This document shows positions 37,114 to 49,867 of a DNA stretch of 64,000 bases, in pieces. A model generated the notes under the pieces. The model was not told where the DNA came from and did not search any database. It saw nothing but the letters and a program-made list of their open reading frames with translations. The DNA is taken from the NCBI GenBank assembly GCA_030562195.1, contig CM060202.1, positions 19,392,317 to 19,456,316 on the forward strand, given 5' to 3'. The position numbers and the translations under genes were made by a program. This stretch comes from Nipponacmea schrenckii. Lineage: Eukaryota > Mollusca > Gastropoda > Lottiidae. Within the stretch, counting starts at the first letter, position 1. Each line of letters opens with the position of its first letter.

Positions 37114-40100
37114 ATGGCGGTTGTTATATTACTGATAGGAATTTTAACCCAAACTACATTAGGTATAGTATTGATATCTTATGCATGCTATTTAATGCAA
37201 TGTCAATTGTTCATTGTAAATTTTTCTATATTTTACGTTCCTTGTACATGTTTAGAGAGAGAATCTGGTAGTGTTACCTTTAAGTATAACAATGTAATAG
37301 ACAATTAAGTTCGGTATAGTATATCTTTCTATTCTAGGTCAAGTTATAATAAATACTGAACCTAATGAACTGGTTGATGGAGAATCTGGTAGTGTTACCT
37401 GTTATTATAACAATGTAATAGACAGTAACTGTATAATATTATTTTTCTATTCTAGGTCAAGTTATAATAAATACTGAACCTAATAAACTGGTTGATGGAG
37501 AATCTGGTAGTGTTACCTGTTATTATAACAATGTAATAGACAGTAACTGTATAATATTATCTTTCTATTCTAGGTCAAGTTATAATAAATACTGAACCTA
37601 ATAAACTAGTTGATGGAGAATCTGGTGGTGTTACCTGTTATTATAACAATGTAATAGACAGTTACTGTGTAATATTATCTTTCTATTCTAGGTCAAGTTA
37701 TAATGAATACTGAACCTTATGAACAGGTTGATGGAGAATCTGGTAGTGTTACCTGTTATTATAACAATGTAATAGACAGTAACTGTATAATGTTATCTTT
37801 TTATTTTAGGTCAAGTTATAATGAATACTGAAGCTAATAAACTAGTTGATGGAGAAACTGGTGTGTTACCTGTTATTATAACAATGTAGTAGTCAGTAAC
37901 TGTATAATATTATCTTTCTATTATAGGTCAAGTTATAATAAATACTGAACCTAATGCACTGGTTGATGGAGAATCTGGTAGTGTTACCTGTTGTTATAAC
38001 AATGTAATAGACAGTAACTGTATAATATTATCTTTCTATTATAGGTCAAGTTATAATAAATATTCAACCTAATGAACTTGTTGATGGAGAATCTGGTAGT
38101 GTTACCTGTTATTATAACAATGTAATAGACAGTAACTGTATAATATTATCTTTCTATTATAGGTCAAGTTATAATAAATACTGAACCTAATGCACTGGTT
38201 GATGGAGAATCTGGTAGTGTTACCTGTTATTATAACAATGTAATAGACAGTAACTGTATAATATTATCTTTCTATTATAGGTCAAGTTATAATAAATACT
38301 GAACCTAATGAACTGGTTGATGGAGAATCTGGTAGTGTTATCTGTTATTATAACAATGTAATAGATAGTAATTGTATAATATTATCTTTCTTAGTGCGAT
38401 AGGTCTTCAATCTGAATCATTTCAAAACAATATAACTATTGATGTTAAAGGTAATTTTATTTTTCTATATCTAGCCATTTCGATTAAGTAAATACTTAAG
38501 AACAGGTTGATTTTAAGAACTTCGTTGATTCAGAATTTCAGAGAAATTCGGGAAGATAGGTAAATATGAATGCAACTACAAAAAGAAAATGTTCTTTGAT
38601 ATTAGAAAATTGTATTTTATTTGCGACATTTGGAATAAAAAAAAGAGTAGGCTGTCCTAGCAAAATTGCCCTCACTCTACATGACATTGCCCGTCTTCAT
38701 TAGCTCATAAGGTGTAGAATAGTAGGACGTGAAACTAGATTCATTTCATTTGTTTTAATTAAATAGACTTCTCATTCATAACATTTATTATAATTTACGC
38801 TATTGGTTATTGATTTAAAGTATTGATCTTATAAAGACAGAAATTTAAGTTGATGGAACAAATAACAGCTCATGGCAAATATAATGAATTTTCCTTCGCA
38901 TCCTCATTAAATTTGTAATAATTTGATAACTATTACTTCCAGTACCAGTAAAAGATGTAGAAATAGAAAATAAAATCAGTCTAAATCTAGTAAATGGAGT
39001 GTCTACCACAATGAATTGTAAAGTCACCAATAATCTTGATCCAGTAATAAATTATAGATGGTTTATAGTAGAAACAAATCAAACATTATCAACATCATCA
39101 TCTTTCCAGTTGACACCAAATAAAAACCAAAATGGTCAAACTCTATCATGTTCAGCAGACAATGGATATGGTAGAAGTAAATCTGATACTCTTATTCTAG
39201 ATGTTCAGTGTAAGTAAGTCAACTTCAATAACCACCTGTATTTAAATTTCTATTGTTAGATAAACCAAGTATATTTTATATTTCTGTTGTTAGATAAACC
39301 AAGTATATTTTATATTTCTGTTGTAAGATAAACCAAGTATATTTTGTATTTCTGTTGTTAGATAAACCAAGTACATTTTACATTTCTGTTGTTAGATAAA
39401 CCAAGTATATTTTGTATTTCTGTTGTTAGATAAACCAAGTATATTTTATATTTCTGTTGTTAGATAAACCAAGTATATTTTATATTTCTGTTGTTAGATA
39501 AACCAAGTATATTTTATATTTCTGTTGTTAGATAAGCCAAGTATATTTTATATTTCTGTTGTTAGATAAACCAAGTATATTTTATATTTCTGTTGTTAGA
39601 TAAACCAAGTGTAAAGATAGAACCTGAAGTATCTGGTAACTATAAAATAATAGAAGGTAATACAGTAGAATTAAAGTGTATTGTAACTGATGCTAATCCT
39701 AATGATGCTGGTAGTTTGAGTTATAAATGGTATAAAGATACAACAACTACTCTACCAGGACAAGTTGGTTCTACAGTTCAAATATCACAGAAAGGAATAT
39801 ATACATGTTCTGTTTCTAATGGAATTGGTACAGGAATATCAGATTCTATTACTATAGATGTTTTATTTCCACCAAGAGTCACCCTGATACCACAATATAG
39901 TATTATAGAATCTACTACTCTCACTATACCCTGTATAGCTACATCTAATCCTGTACCTAATAATTATACTTGGTCTGGACCTAATAACTTGATACAATCT
40001 CAACAGAATTTAACTATATCTAGTATCAATAGAGATCAAACAGGACAATATACATGTACAGTTAGTAATATCATGATACCAACTACTGGTGTACAACAGA

Positions 40101-43100
40101 CTGGTACCAGAACTGGTGATACTGATGTTACAGTTTTGTGTAAGATTGTTTTATTTAAATACATGCCATTTCACTATTACTTTTATATTATTATACTTGA
40201 CAAAATTGTCTAGTTCTTTTAGTACTCTCAAGGAGTCAACTAAACTTGATAAGAGTTAATAAAAATGACAAATTTGTATCTATACATTTGTTTTAATTTT
40301 AGATGGTCCTGAAGTTAGTGTATCTAGCAGTAAGATAAATATCATTGAATCAAATAAACTGGTTATAAATTGTACAGTTATCCAATCTAAACCAGATGAT
40401 GCCAGTATAAACTGGTATAAACCAGATGGTACTAGTATATCTAGTAATATATTAAGTATTGATAATACTAGAAGAGATCAAGGTGGTATTTATAGTTGTA
40501 ATTCTAGTAAAGTATTGAGACCATCAATTGGTTCAACTAAAACTAACGTTGACAGTAAAACAACAATTGTTGATATCTGGTGTAAGTATATTATATTATT
40601 TCCTTTCATTTCAAAATGAAAATACCTCATCAGGTTAAACAATTTACCACCTGTAAATCATAGACTAAATGTGAATTGTTTTTATTATGTAAGTATATAA
40701 TATTATGTATAATATTATATTACGATACGAGAACTTCCATATCTTTCAAATACAACAACAAAAGAAAAATCAGCAGATTAAACAATTTACAACCAATACT
40801 GTGAATCGTAGACTAAATGTAAAGTGCTTAAATGTTATTGGTTGAATTTTGAAATTGGGAACAGTGTTGTTAACCAGAAATCAATGAGCTATTGATATGT
40901 TTAAAATATCGATGATGTTTGACTATCTTAATTTATACAGACCTAGATCCAGTTAAAATCACTAGAGATAAATTAGATATACAAGAAGGTGATAAAATTA
41001 ACATTACCTGTACAACTCAGAGTAATCCTACAGCATCTATTACCTATAGAAACGGAACTGACGTCATACAGACTGATAACAGTAACCAGGCATCATTTAT
41101 AAAACTTGCTGCTACTTGTCTGGATACTAACGTCTACAGTTGTCAAGTTTACAACCCTAATATACCTCAAACATCTTATAATGATACCATACAGATACTT
41201 GTTCATTGTAAGTATTCAGATTCTGATGTAAATAATTCTATAGATACTTGTTAATTGTAAGTATTCAGTTTCTGATGTAAATAATTCTATAGATACTTGT
41301 TAATTGTAAGTATTCAGTTTCTGATGTAAATAATTCTATAGATACTTGTTCATTGTAAGTATTCAGATTCTGTTGATATTCTTGTCGAGATTCTTCTTCC
41401 CATCTATATATTACCCTGTCAGATGGTCGTCGCAGGCCAGTGCTTTCTTTGTGTTGTTCCTTAAATCTTATCACGAGCCCTTTGTATACACACCCCGTTT
41501 CACTGGCTTCATGCTGTGTAGCTCATGATAAAAGTAAAATATTTAACATGTAATATTTTTATATTTCATAATCTACAGGTTCGCCGCGACCAGATCCTCG
41601 TGTAGAACATCAATATAAAATAACTGGTAATATTGGAGAGAGTGTAGAATTAACAGCTCAAGTTATATCTTATCCTAAACCAATATTTCAATGGTATTAT
41701 AGAGAGAATAATGTTGATATACCTACTGTTAATAATGCTTCTTTTAAACAAACTGATAAGTCTACCAACATCAATACCTTTATATCTAAATTAACTATAA
41801 ATATCTTCTATAGAAGATATTATCTTAATGTTTCTAATGAAGTGAATCCAGGTGGATCTGATATACAATATAACATCATATCAGAAAGTAAGTATGTATA
41901 ACGTATGTATATCACAGTTCGTTAAGAATATTGAATCGGGAGACGAAACAGAGTCAAATAGAAGACAACAAACAGAAGTATCATCTAATTGTTGTAGGCT
42001 ATCTTAAAACTGCCTGTCTTTATTTTCAAATATTAATTTTCTATACCAGCTGTTCCTGATTCTCCAATTAATATCACCTACAATGAAACATCAGATACAA
42101 TTTGTATTGAATGGACACCAGGATTTAATGGTGGAGCATCACAAAGTTTTATAGTTCAACATTCTACTGATGATAAAACATGGGTCAATTCGTCCACAAT
42201 ACCAGATGGTACCAATAATGGTCGAGTTGACTATTGTATAGAAGGATTAGAACCAGATACTAGTTATTATATTAGAGTGATAGCTAGTAATAAATATGGT
42301 GAAAGTTTAATTGGTACATTGTCTCAGGGTGAACTTCCTAAAACATCACCTGGACAAGGTAAGCGTATTGAAATACAATTTATAATTAGCATCTGGTAGA
42401 AATGAAATATTATACAATTAGAAATTTTGTTACTTTATCTAACTTCGGTATCAATTATGCATGTTAAAAAAATACATTTACAGTGTTTACGGTGAGGTTT
42501 TTAGTTGTCAATTCATTTTTACAAATACATTGTGCCTTATAAAGACTTTGATTTTCATTTTAGTGACGGATAGTGATTTGGACGCCAGTTTAATATTAGG
42601 AGTTGGTATTGGTATTCCGTTGACCATCCTTGTCGCTGTAGAAGTTGGTGTAATTATTTACAAACGCCGACAAGGTAAAAAAAAATCGTGTGCTTTTTAT
42701 TCAGTCTTGTAGCATGTATTTTTGTAACGGTAAATAAATTTCAGTATATCATTATTAACAATCTTATAATATAGTAGACAATACACTTATTCTCTTTTTC
42801 AGGTAAAGGGAAAGAAGACGAAACGTAAGTACTGAATAATAATAGTCTTGTTGATCCACACTGAATATTATCAAATGAAATAAGAAGTATTCTACTCTCA
42901 TTTTCCTGTATATTTAATATTTAATTATTAACATTTCTGAAACTTTTGTATTATATATACCGTTGCTTTTCCAACCAGAAAATCTTTCAAACCCACTAGT
43001 ACCTTGAAATAATAAATATTATATTATCTATATTTTAACAGGTATGGTAGATTTGATCCCAGGACAAGAGGTAATCAAAATTAATCACCAATTTTAATTC

Positions 43101-43582
43101 ATTTTAAGCTATTTAAGTATAGCATGTATATTGGCAAAAATTCGGTAAACAAATACCAAGGACAAATGTTAATGCAAAGGAATATTTTAGCGCCATTGAT
43201 CATTTGGAACAAAACTTTCCACAATCTTAACATTTCGATTTAGAACAGCTCACCAGGGCAACACATAACACAATTATCAATGTTTTTAGTATACATTATT
43301 ATCTGTTTATAAGATTTGTGTCAAATGCTGACCGCTTTGTATTTAAATTAAATAAAGAGTAGATCAAAGTGTTATTTTGTTCTTTGTTATATACACAACG
43401 TTCACTCATATAATGATATATCTTAAATATTGAAAGCTGATATCAACCAAACCTACCAGGAGTTAAATACAGTACGTCCTGTAGAAACACCACCTGCTAG
43501 TGATGGAGCAGACTATTACAATCTTAGACTAGGCCAACCAAGAACATATGGTGATGATACAAAACCATATGTAAATCTGTAG
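37114..43582 (+). CDS. Receptor gene 1: six-Ig, FN3, transmembrane protein with tyrosine tail
   Basis: Exons: 37114-37162 (signal peptide MAVVILLIGILTQTTLG), 38943-39209, 39600-40139 (two Ig), 40303-40581, 40941-41207, 41579-41887, 42050-42358 (FN3), 42564-42674 (TM), 42803-42824, 43042-43070, 43437-43582; 2328 nt, 775 aa. All junctions are GT-AG; extracellular exons are phase 1-1. The first five Ig domains have the paired cysteines (for example TMNCKV/LSCSAD, TIPCIA/YTCTV); the sixth lacks both. The FN3 has WTPGFNGG and SYYIRVIASNKYG. TM is about ILGVGIGIPLTILVAVEVG. The tail carries TYQEL, DYYNLRL, TYGDD and terminal KPYVNL: YxxL motifs and YxN Grb2-SH2-type motifs. The first Ig exon present in gene 2 is here reduced to an array of truncated copies. 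Likely a cell-surface adhesion or recognition receptor signalling through tyrosine phosphorylation; ligand unknown. AATAAA at 45029-45034. Confidence 0.85.
37334..38394 (+). repeat. 118-bp array of truncated Ig1 exons with acceptors
   Basis: Nine copies whose exon-like parts start at 37338, 37456, 37574, 37692, 37810, 37927, 38045, 38163 and 38281. Each has a TTCTATTCTAG-type acceptor, then GTCAAGTTATAATAAATACT and about 80 bases matching the start of the intact Ig1 exon of gene 2 (46058), then breaks off. After the last copy a remnant of the exon's 3' end (AACAATATAACTATTGATGT) is followed by a donor at 38451, but a stop codon (TAG near 38400) interrupts the frame. Confidence 0.9.
39256..39599 (+). 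repeat. 34-bp minisatellite made of the two-Ig exon acceptor (gene 1)
   Basis: About ten copies of a 34-bp unit containing TTTCTGTTGTTAG followed by ATAAACCAAGT. The true exon starts at 39600 after the same TTAG with ATAAACCAAGTG. Each unit therefore repeats the polypyrimidine tract, acceptor and first 11 exon bases. Confidence 0.92.
41192..41365 (+). repeat. Tandem copies of a 5' splice site (gene 1)
   Basis: Four copies of a unit of about 49-54 bp holding AGATACTTGTTCATT (or TTAATT) followed by the donor GTAAGTATTCAG. The first copy is the real end of the exon at 41207. The repeats therefore carry about 15 exon bases plus the 5' splice site. Confidence 0.85.
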
Positions 43583-45622
43583 TTTAAAGTTCGTCAACAG
43601 GTACTTTTTGCTTTGATGATATCAATAGATCTTGAAACCCTTGACTTAAATGGTGACTGAATATTCCACATGTTTTCCCTGCTGTCTGTAATTAATTTCA
43701 AACCTAACAAATATTTTACACTAGAGGTCCGATTGGACTGCAAGATTGACTTACCTATATGCTTGAAATAAAGTTTAGCTGCATTACAGTTAGGACATTT
43801 AGTCTTTAGATATAAACTGTGTCATTTGGTATTCCATCCTACCGTTTTGAATGGGGTCAGTAACACATAGCATTGATCTTATAATTTGATTTGATTTTAA
43901 TTTAATTTTTTATTTATTTTCAGTTCCAGAGTGGTCACAGAAAATATACCTTACCTACATTCTGATACTTGTAAATACTATAATATTATATACCCCTAAA
44001 TATCACTTTATACTCATATTTGAATCATAACAGATGTTTGTGTATATTGTGTATAGTACAAACTTATGAAACGAGAATTAACTTAATTGTGTACATGCTG
44101 TGAATTTGTTGGATTATTATTCGGTTATATTTGATTTAGAACGAAGACGATGGAATAATATCAAAATGCTTCAATATAGAAATATTGGCATAAAACATGT
44201 TCATAATATCAGGTTTAAAAGATGGGTACGATTGTGTTTCGTACTCATCCTACACGCATTTATTTGAACTAAGTGAGAAATGGATGGATTGAAGAGATAT
44301 TATAGGCTGGTTCAGTTCTAATATCATCAATATGATGGTCAAATAATTTTAACATGTTTTAAGAAGGACTGTAACAAATTATTTTTTGCCAAATATACGA
44401 AATATATTTCTAAGCTTCCGTAAGATTTCGTCCGCACCTTTAGATGGACTCAGTAATCAGAGCCAGACTTGATCTAGATTGATTAGATATGGATAATACG
44501 TAATGGTATAATATATATATGTGATTTTATGTCACCTTATTCTTATAATATTAAACTAATTAATTTGTGAATACATTGTGATAGAAAATTTTAAAGGTTT
44601 TAAAATTATTACTTAAACCATTCATGCATTATCATATACAGCTGGTAACAATACCAAGTATCAGTATTCTTTGTTGCTTTGGTATTGAAGCAAATTGAAG
44701 ACCGAATGAGCAACTTTAATAGAAAGACGTTGCATTGTGTTTTATTATGTTAATTTTGCTGAAGTGTTTGTATTTGTATATGCCTTACTGATGTAGTGAT
44801 ACGGAGTAGTTCATATATCTTAATTGTATTGTCTTGTTTAATTTTGAAATAAGCAAACTCATTGTTTTTGAGTCAAGAAGTACAGAAAACCCACTAAACA
44901 AAGCAAAATCCACGTAAACATCTGTGAACTTTGCATGCTATTTAATTTAATAATGTGATTTTTTACCAATGAATGTAATAAATGTAAGGAATACTAATAT
45001 TATTGATATATTATGATAATAGAGATACAATAAAGAATTAATACTGGTTTTAAATTTGGATGTTACTCATTTGCATGTACAAAATAATTGTACGGTAAAT
45101 TATCGAACAAACTGGTAAACTCTACAACTTCCTTTAAGGTTTCCATATCTTTAGGATGCTAAGATTGAACAGGCTGTCCGAAGCCTGTTGTTCCTGGAAA
45201 AGAGGTTACCGGAAATGACCAAGCTACGACAAAAAGATTCGTATCAGGGATTGAGTCCAGTAAAACATTTTATGCTAATAACTGTATGTTATGTTAATTA
45301 GTCCGTGCTATTTTTAGAAATTATAGTTTAGTATCCAAAATCAAAGCCACCAGTTAGCGTATTTTAGCGTGCCTGTTAATCTTTCTTTTACGTATACAAT
45401 TATCATTGCTTGGTATGTGGCCTCATGCCGGAAAGTGTATAATTTCACCATCCATTCAGGCTTATCTGTTATACTATTTCGAGGACCGGTTTCACGATTC
45501 TCACGATCGTTGACAGTTTAGTATAACAAACTATCAATGAAGATATTTTTATACTGCACGGTCTGTTGAATACACGGTTATTCAATCACAACACAGTGTG
45601 TTTTTATGTGACAAGTCCATAC
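43583..45622. other. 3' UTR of receptor gene 1 and spacer to gene 2
   Basis: Follows the TAG at 43580-43582. AATAAA at 45029-45034 is a likely poly(A) signal, implying a long 3' UTR or a further 3' UTR exon (for example after TTTTCAG at 43922). No coding exon seen. Confidence 0.45.
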
Positions 45623-45691
45623 AATCATACAATACCAGTGTTTTCTTATAAACCACGACCCCTTTTTAAAAAAAGGAAGTAAAATAGATTG
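45623..45691 (+). promoter_or_regulatory. Conserved proximal promoter of receptor gene 2
   Basis: Same block order as gene 1: CATACAATACCAGTG, TTATAAACCACGACC, AAAGGAAGTAAAATAGATTG, ending 35 bp before the ATG at 45726. Confidence 0.55.
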
Positions 45692-45725
45692 TATACCTTC
45701 AAATGTATTCATATCTTAAACTAAC

Positions 45726-48700
45726 ATGGCGGTTGTTATATTACTGATAGGAATTTTAATCCAAACTACATTAGGTATATACATGCTATAATATATTGCA
45801 GTATCAATTGTTCATTGTGAATATTGCTCGATTTTATATGATTTCAATAATCCAGTTTACAGAAATTCTTGTAGTGTTACTTGTTATTATAACAATGTAA
45901 TAGACAGTAACTGTATAATATTATCTCTCTATTCTAGGTCAAGTTATAATAAATACTGAACCTAATGAAGTAGTTGATGGAGAATCTGGTAGTGTTACCT
46001 GTTATTATAACAATGTAATAGTCAGTAACTGTATAATATTATCTCTCTCTATTCTAGGTCAAGTTATAATTAATACTGAACCTAATGAACTAGTTGATGG
46101 AGAATCTGGTAGTGTTACTTGTCAACATAACAATGCTTATTCAATAAGTTTTTCTCGGTCTGGTGAGAATAGTGTTATAGCTAATTGTCTTGTTTCTATA
46201 CCAACATTCAATTGTGGAATTAACCAACCAGGATTACTAAACAACTATACCGACTATAGAGGATTCTATACAGCATCTAAAACAACTACTAGTTTTACTA
46301 TACATATTGATACAGTATCTGAACAAAGAGATGGTGGTATCTGGAGATGTACAGTTAGAGATACTAATTCTAAATCACATGAAAACAGTATAACTATTGA
46401 TGTTAACGGTAAAACTTTTATTTTTGTTACGATATTAATTAATTATCTCATTATAATCAACTAAACTCACCATTGATAGAATAATAAAAATTATATGGAA
46501 TATCTATATCAGGACACAATTATATAGATAACAATTACTTTACATTGAAACATTGAAACATTGCTTGACAAAGACGGGAGTACCTTCGTTGAAACGTTGA
46601 GACATCTCAAGTTATTTAATAAAGCAATTGTTATCCATATATAATTGTGTCCTGCTATATATTCTCCAATTACTAAATGCTACTCAAGGAAGTTATGAAA
46701 TATCTAAATAATCTTTAAAATTATTTGGAAAGTCGAGATCTTGCTTAATTTGCCTCTGAGAAAAATATTTTGATTTTCCAGTGCCTGTCAAAGATGTAGA
46801 AATAGAAAACAAAAACAGTCTAAATCTAGTAAATGGAGTGTCTACCACAATGAATTGTAAAGTTACCAATAATCCTGATCCAGTAATAAATTATAGATGG
46901 TTTATAGTAGAAACAAATCAAACATTATCAACATCATCATCTTTCCAGTTGACACCAAATAAAAATCAAAATGGTCAAACTCTATCATGTTCAGCAGACA
47001 ATGGATATGGTAGTAGTAAATCTGATACAGTTATTTTAGATATCCAGTGTAAGTAAATTAGCTTCAATAAACCACCTGTATTTAAATTTCTATTGTTAGA
47101 TAAACCAAGTATATTTTATATTTCTGTTGTTAGATAAACCAAGTATATTTTATATTTCTGTTGTTAGATAAACCAAGTATATTTTATATTTCTGTTGTTA
47201 GATAAACCAAGTATATTTTATATTTTATATTTCTGTTGTTAGATAAACCAAGTGTAAAGATAGAACCTGAAGTATCTGGTAACTATAAAATAATAGAAGG
47301 TAATACAGTAGAATTAAAGTGTATTGTAACTGATGCTAATCCTAATGATGCTGGTAGTTTGAGTTATAAATGGTATCAAGATACAACAACTACTCTACCA
47401 GGACAAGTTGGTTCTACAGTTCAAATATCACATGAAGGAATATATACATGTTCTGTTTCTAATGGAATTGGTACAGGAAGATCAGATTCTATTACTATAG
47501 ATGTTTTATTTCCACCAAGAGTCACCCTGATACCACAATATAGTATTATAGAATCTACTACCCTCACTATACCCTGTATAGCTACATCTAATCCTGTACC
47601 TAATAATTATACTTGGTCTGGACCTAATAACTTGATACAATACAAACAGAATTTAACTATATCTAGTATCAATAGGAATCAAACAGGACAATATACATGT
47701 ACAGTTAGTAATATCATGATACCAACTACTGGTGGACAACAGACTAGTGCAGTTACTGATGATACATTCGTTACGGTTTTGTGTAAGTGTTAAAATTGTC
47801 TTGTTTAATATTAAACCATTAGTCTCTGAAATAATTTGGAAATTTTGGTAAAGGACTTTTTGAATATGTTGATGTATATGGCGTGTTTCTGTTTTGTGTC
47901 TGAAAGTATTATGCAAGGTTTGTGATGTCAAAATTTAGATAACTTATTGTCATTATTGAGTTTTGGTAAATCCTCGTCAATAAACCACTAGTCTGACATA
48001 ATTTGAATATCCTGGAATAGGAAAACTTTTTTGAAGATGTTGGTGTATATGGCGAGTTTCTTTTTTGTGTCTGAAAGTATGATGCAAGATTTATGTCAAA
48101 ATTTAGATGATAACACTTTATGCTATTATTGTTTTTGGCAAAACTTCGTCGATAAACCATCATTTCTTTTGAATTTCTAACCTAGTACACATTAAAAAAC
48201 TAATTTATGTATAAATATCAAATATTTCATTTAGCTACACCAAACTTGCCTAGTTCTATAACCATTCAACCACCAAAATCCACAATTTGTGTAGATTGGA
48301 CACCAGGATTTAATGGTGGAGCATCACAAAGTTTTATAGTTCAACATTCTACTGATGATAAAACATGGGTCAATTCGTCCACAATACCAGATGGTACCAA
48401 CAATGGTCGAGTTGACTATTGTATAGAAGGATTAGAACCAGATACTAGTTATTATATTAGAGTGATAGCTAGTAATAAATATGGTGACAGTATGACAGGT
48501 ATGATCTCTAATATAGAATCTTCAAACTATCTCGGAGATAAAATACATGTAGGTCAATAAACCCTGGTGGTGTAAGTATTGTTTGCAGTCTTCTCGTCAG
48601 TTAAACTAATTATCGTGTAATCTTATATTTTAGATACTACTCTGGAATATAGACATAAGAATAAGACAACTAATACGGATGAAAATAGTGATTTAAACAT

Positions 48701-49821
48701 TTGGAACAATGGTTATAATAGTGGATACAATAGTGGATTTGGTGCTGGTGTTGGAACAGGTTTAGGTGTAGCTGTAGCTATAGTGGTGATGGTTATTGCA
48801 GCCATATTTATTTATAGATATTGGTCAGGTCTGAGATTAATATCATATTAAACATGTTTTTAGTAATATTATTTATAAAGCAACACAATTGAAACATGGA
48901 AATTAAATTAAACAGCCTGTAGCTAATTTATGTTTTTACTAAGATAATTGCAAGAAATAACACTAAGTAGTTTATTTTCAGGTAAACAGAAAAAAGTAGA
49001 TAAAACGTAAGTTTTTAATGAAAATAAAGCATGTTTTTCATAGCTTGATAGTAAACTTCAAAACGCTGATTTGTTTCATTGTTTTAATTTTCTTGTTGGT
49101 TAAATTCGTCATTAGACATGCTATTTGCATGATATGTAGTTACGGCCCTGAAATCTGTTCAGTGTAATATAAGTGAAGAAAGTGTACCAGTTGTAATATA
49201 CTAATTAACACTGTGTAGATTATTAACGATATTGTATGTTTTCCAGTTAGATATAAACTGTTATTATTTTATAGATACGATGGATTTAATCCCACATCAA
49301 GATCGGGTAAATAAAAATATGTTTTTCCATTTCTTTTTTATAAATCTTACAGTGTTGAAATAAAATTGAAATGTAATTTGTCAGTAACGATTCTAGATTG
49401 GCACAGTTATAGTTCTGATAAAATTCTGTAGGCTTTATTTGAGAAAGATTTGGAAAACCTACATTTGGAACATGAATAATGTAAACTGTAAATATGTAAA
49501 CATTGAAAACTTCTTTCTTTATTGTGAAAAATTCTTTAGGCCTAAATTCTATCGAACAAACATCCTGAACTCTAATTATAATATCATTAACATAAAAGCT
49601 TCTAAGTTTTTGGACAAATTTTGTTTATTGAATTCCCCGAGTCATTTGACTTTAATTTACAGGAAATAATGTTTGTTTTTATTTATTTAGATGATACACA
49701 GACATATCAAGAATTAGATACAGTACATAATACAGCTAGAATACAATCTGACGATGGAACTGATGTTGGTAGAAACAATCCTACTATAGAAGATGGTAGA
49801 CCATATGCTAATCTTAAATAA
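45726..49821 (+). CDS. Receptor gene 2: V-like Ig, three Ig, FN3, transmembrane protein with tyrosine tail
   Basis: Exons: 45726-45774 (signal peptide), 46058-46408 (V-like Ig), 46782-47048 (Ig), 47243-47782 (two Ig), 48235-about 48552 (FN3), 48634-48828 (stalk and TM), 48982-49006, 49275-49306, 49691-49821; about 635 aa. The V-like domain has VTCQHN and WRCTVRD plus an extra cysteine pair (NCLVSI, FNCGI). The FN3 donor is uncertain: GTAG/GTCAAT at 48552 keeps the whole domain but is weak, ACAG/GTATGA at 48498 is strong but would remove the last strand, and read-through meets TAA at once, which would give a secreted form. The stalk and TM (GYNSGYNSGFGAGVG, then an AV-rich helix) are unrelated to gene 1. 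The tail has TYQEL and PYANLK. It lacks three Ig domains of gene 1. A LINE is inserted 46 bp after the stop. Confidence 0.82.
46498..46663. repeat. Foldback element in receptor gene 2 intron
   Basis: AGGACACAATTATATAGATA in the left arm (46498-46536) pairs with ATATATAATTGTGTCCT in the right arm (46625-46663) over about 39 bp with a few mismatches. The loop contains an ACATTGAA triplication and GTTGAAACGTTGAGAC. Confidence 0.75.
47086..47242 (+). repeat. 34-bp acceptor minisatellite (gene 2)
   Basis: About four and a half copies of the same unit as in gene 1 (CTGTTGTTAG then ATAAACCAAGT), immediately before the exon starting at 47243. The last unit has an extra TATTTTATA. Confidence 0.9.
47812..48160. 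repeat. ~170-bp direct duplication in receptor gene 2 intron
   Basis: Two copies, marked by ATAAACCA at about 47812 and 47981 with the start of a third at 48152, share GTATATGGCG and TTGTGTCTGAAAGTAT. No coding content. Confidence 0.75.
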
Positions 49822-49867
49822 CATTAACAAATTCCCAAATTGGTGTTTGGTGATTAAGATCAGATAA

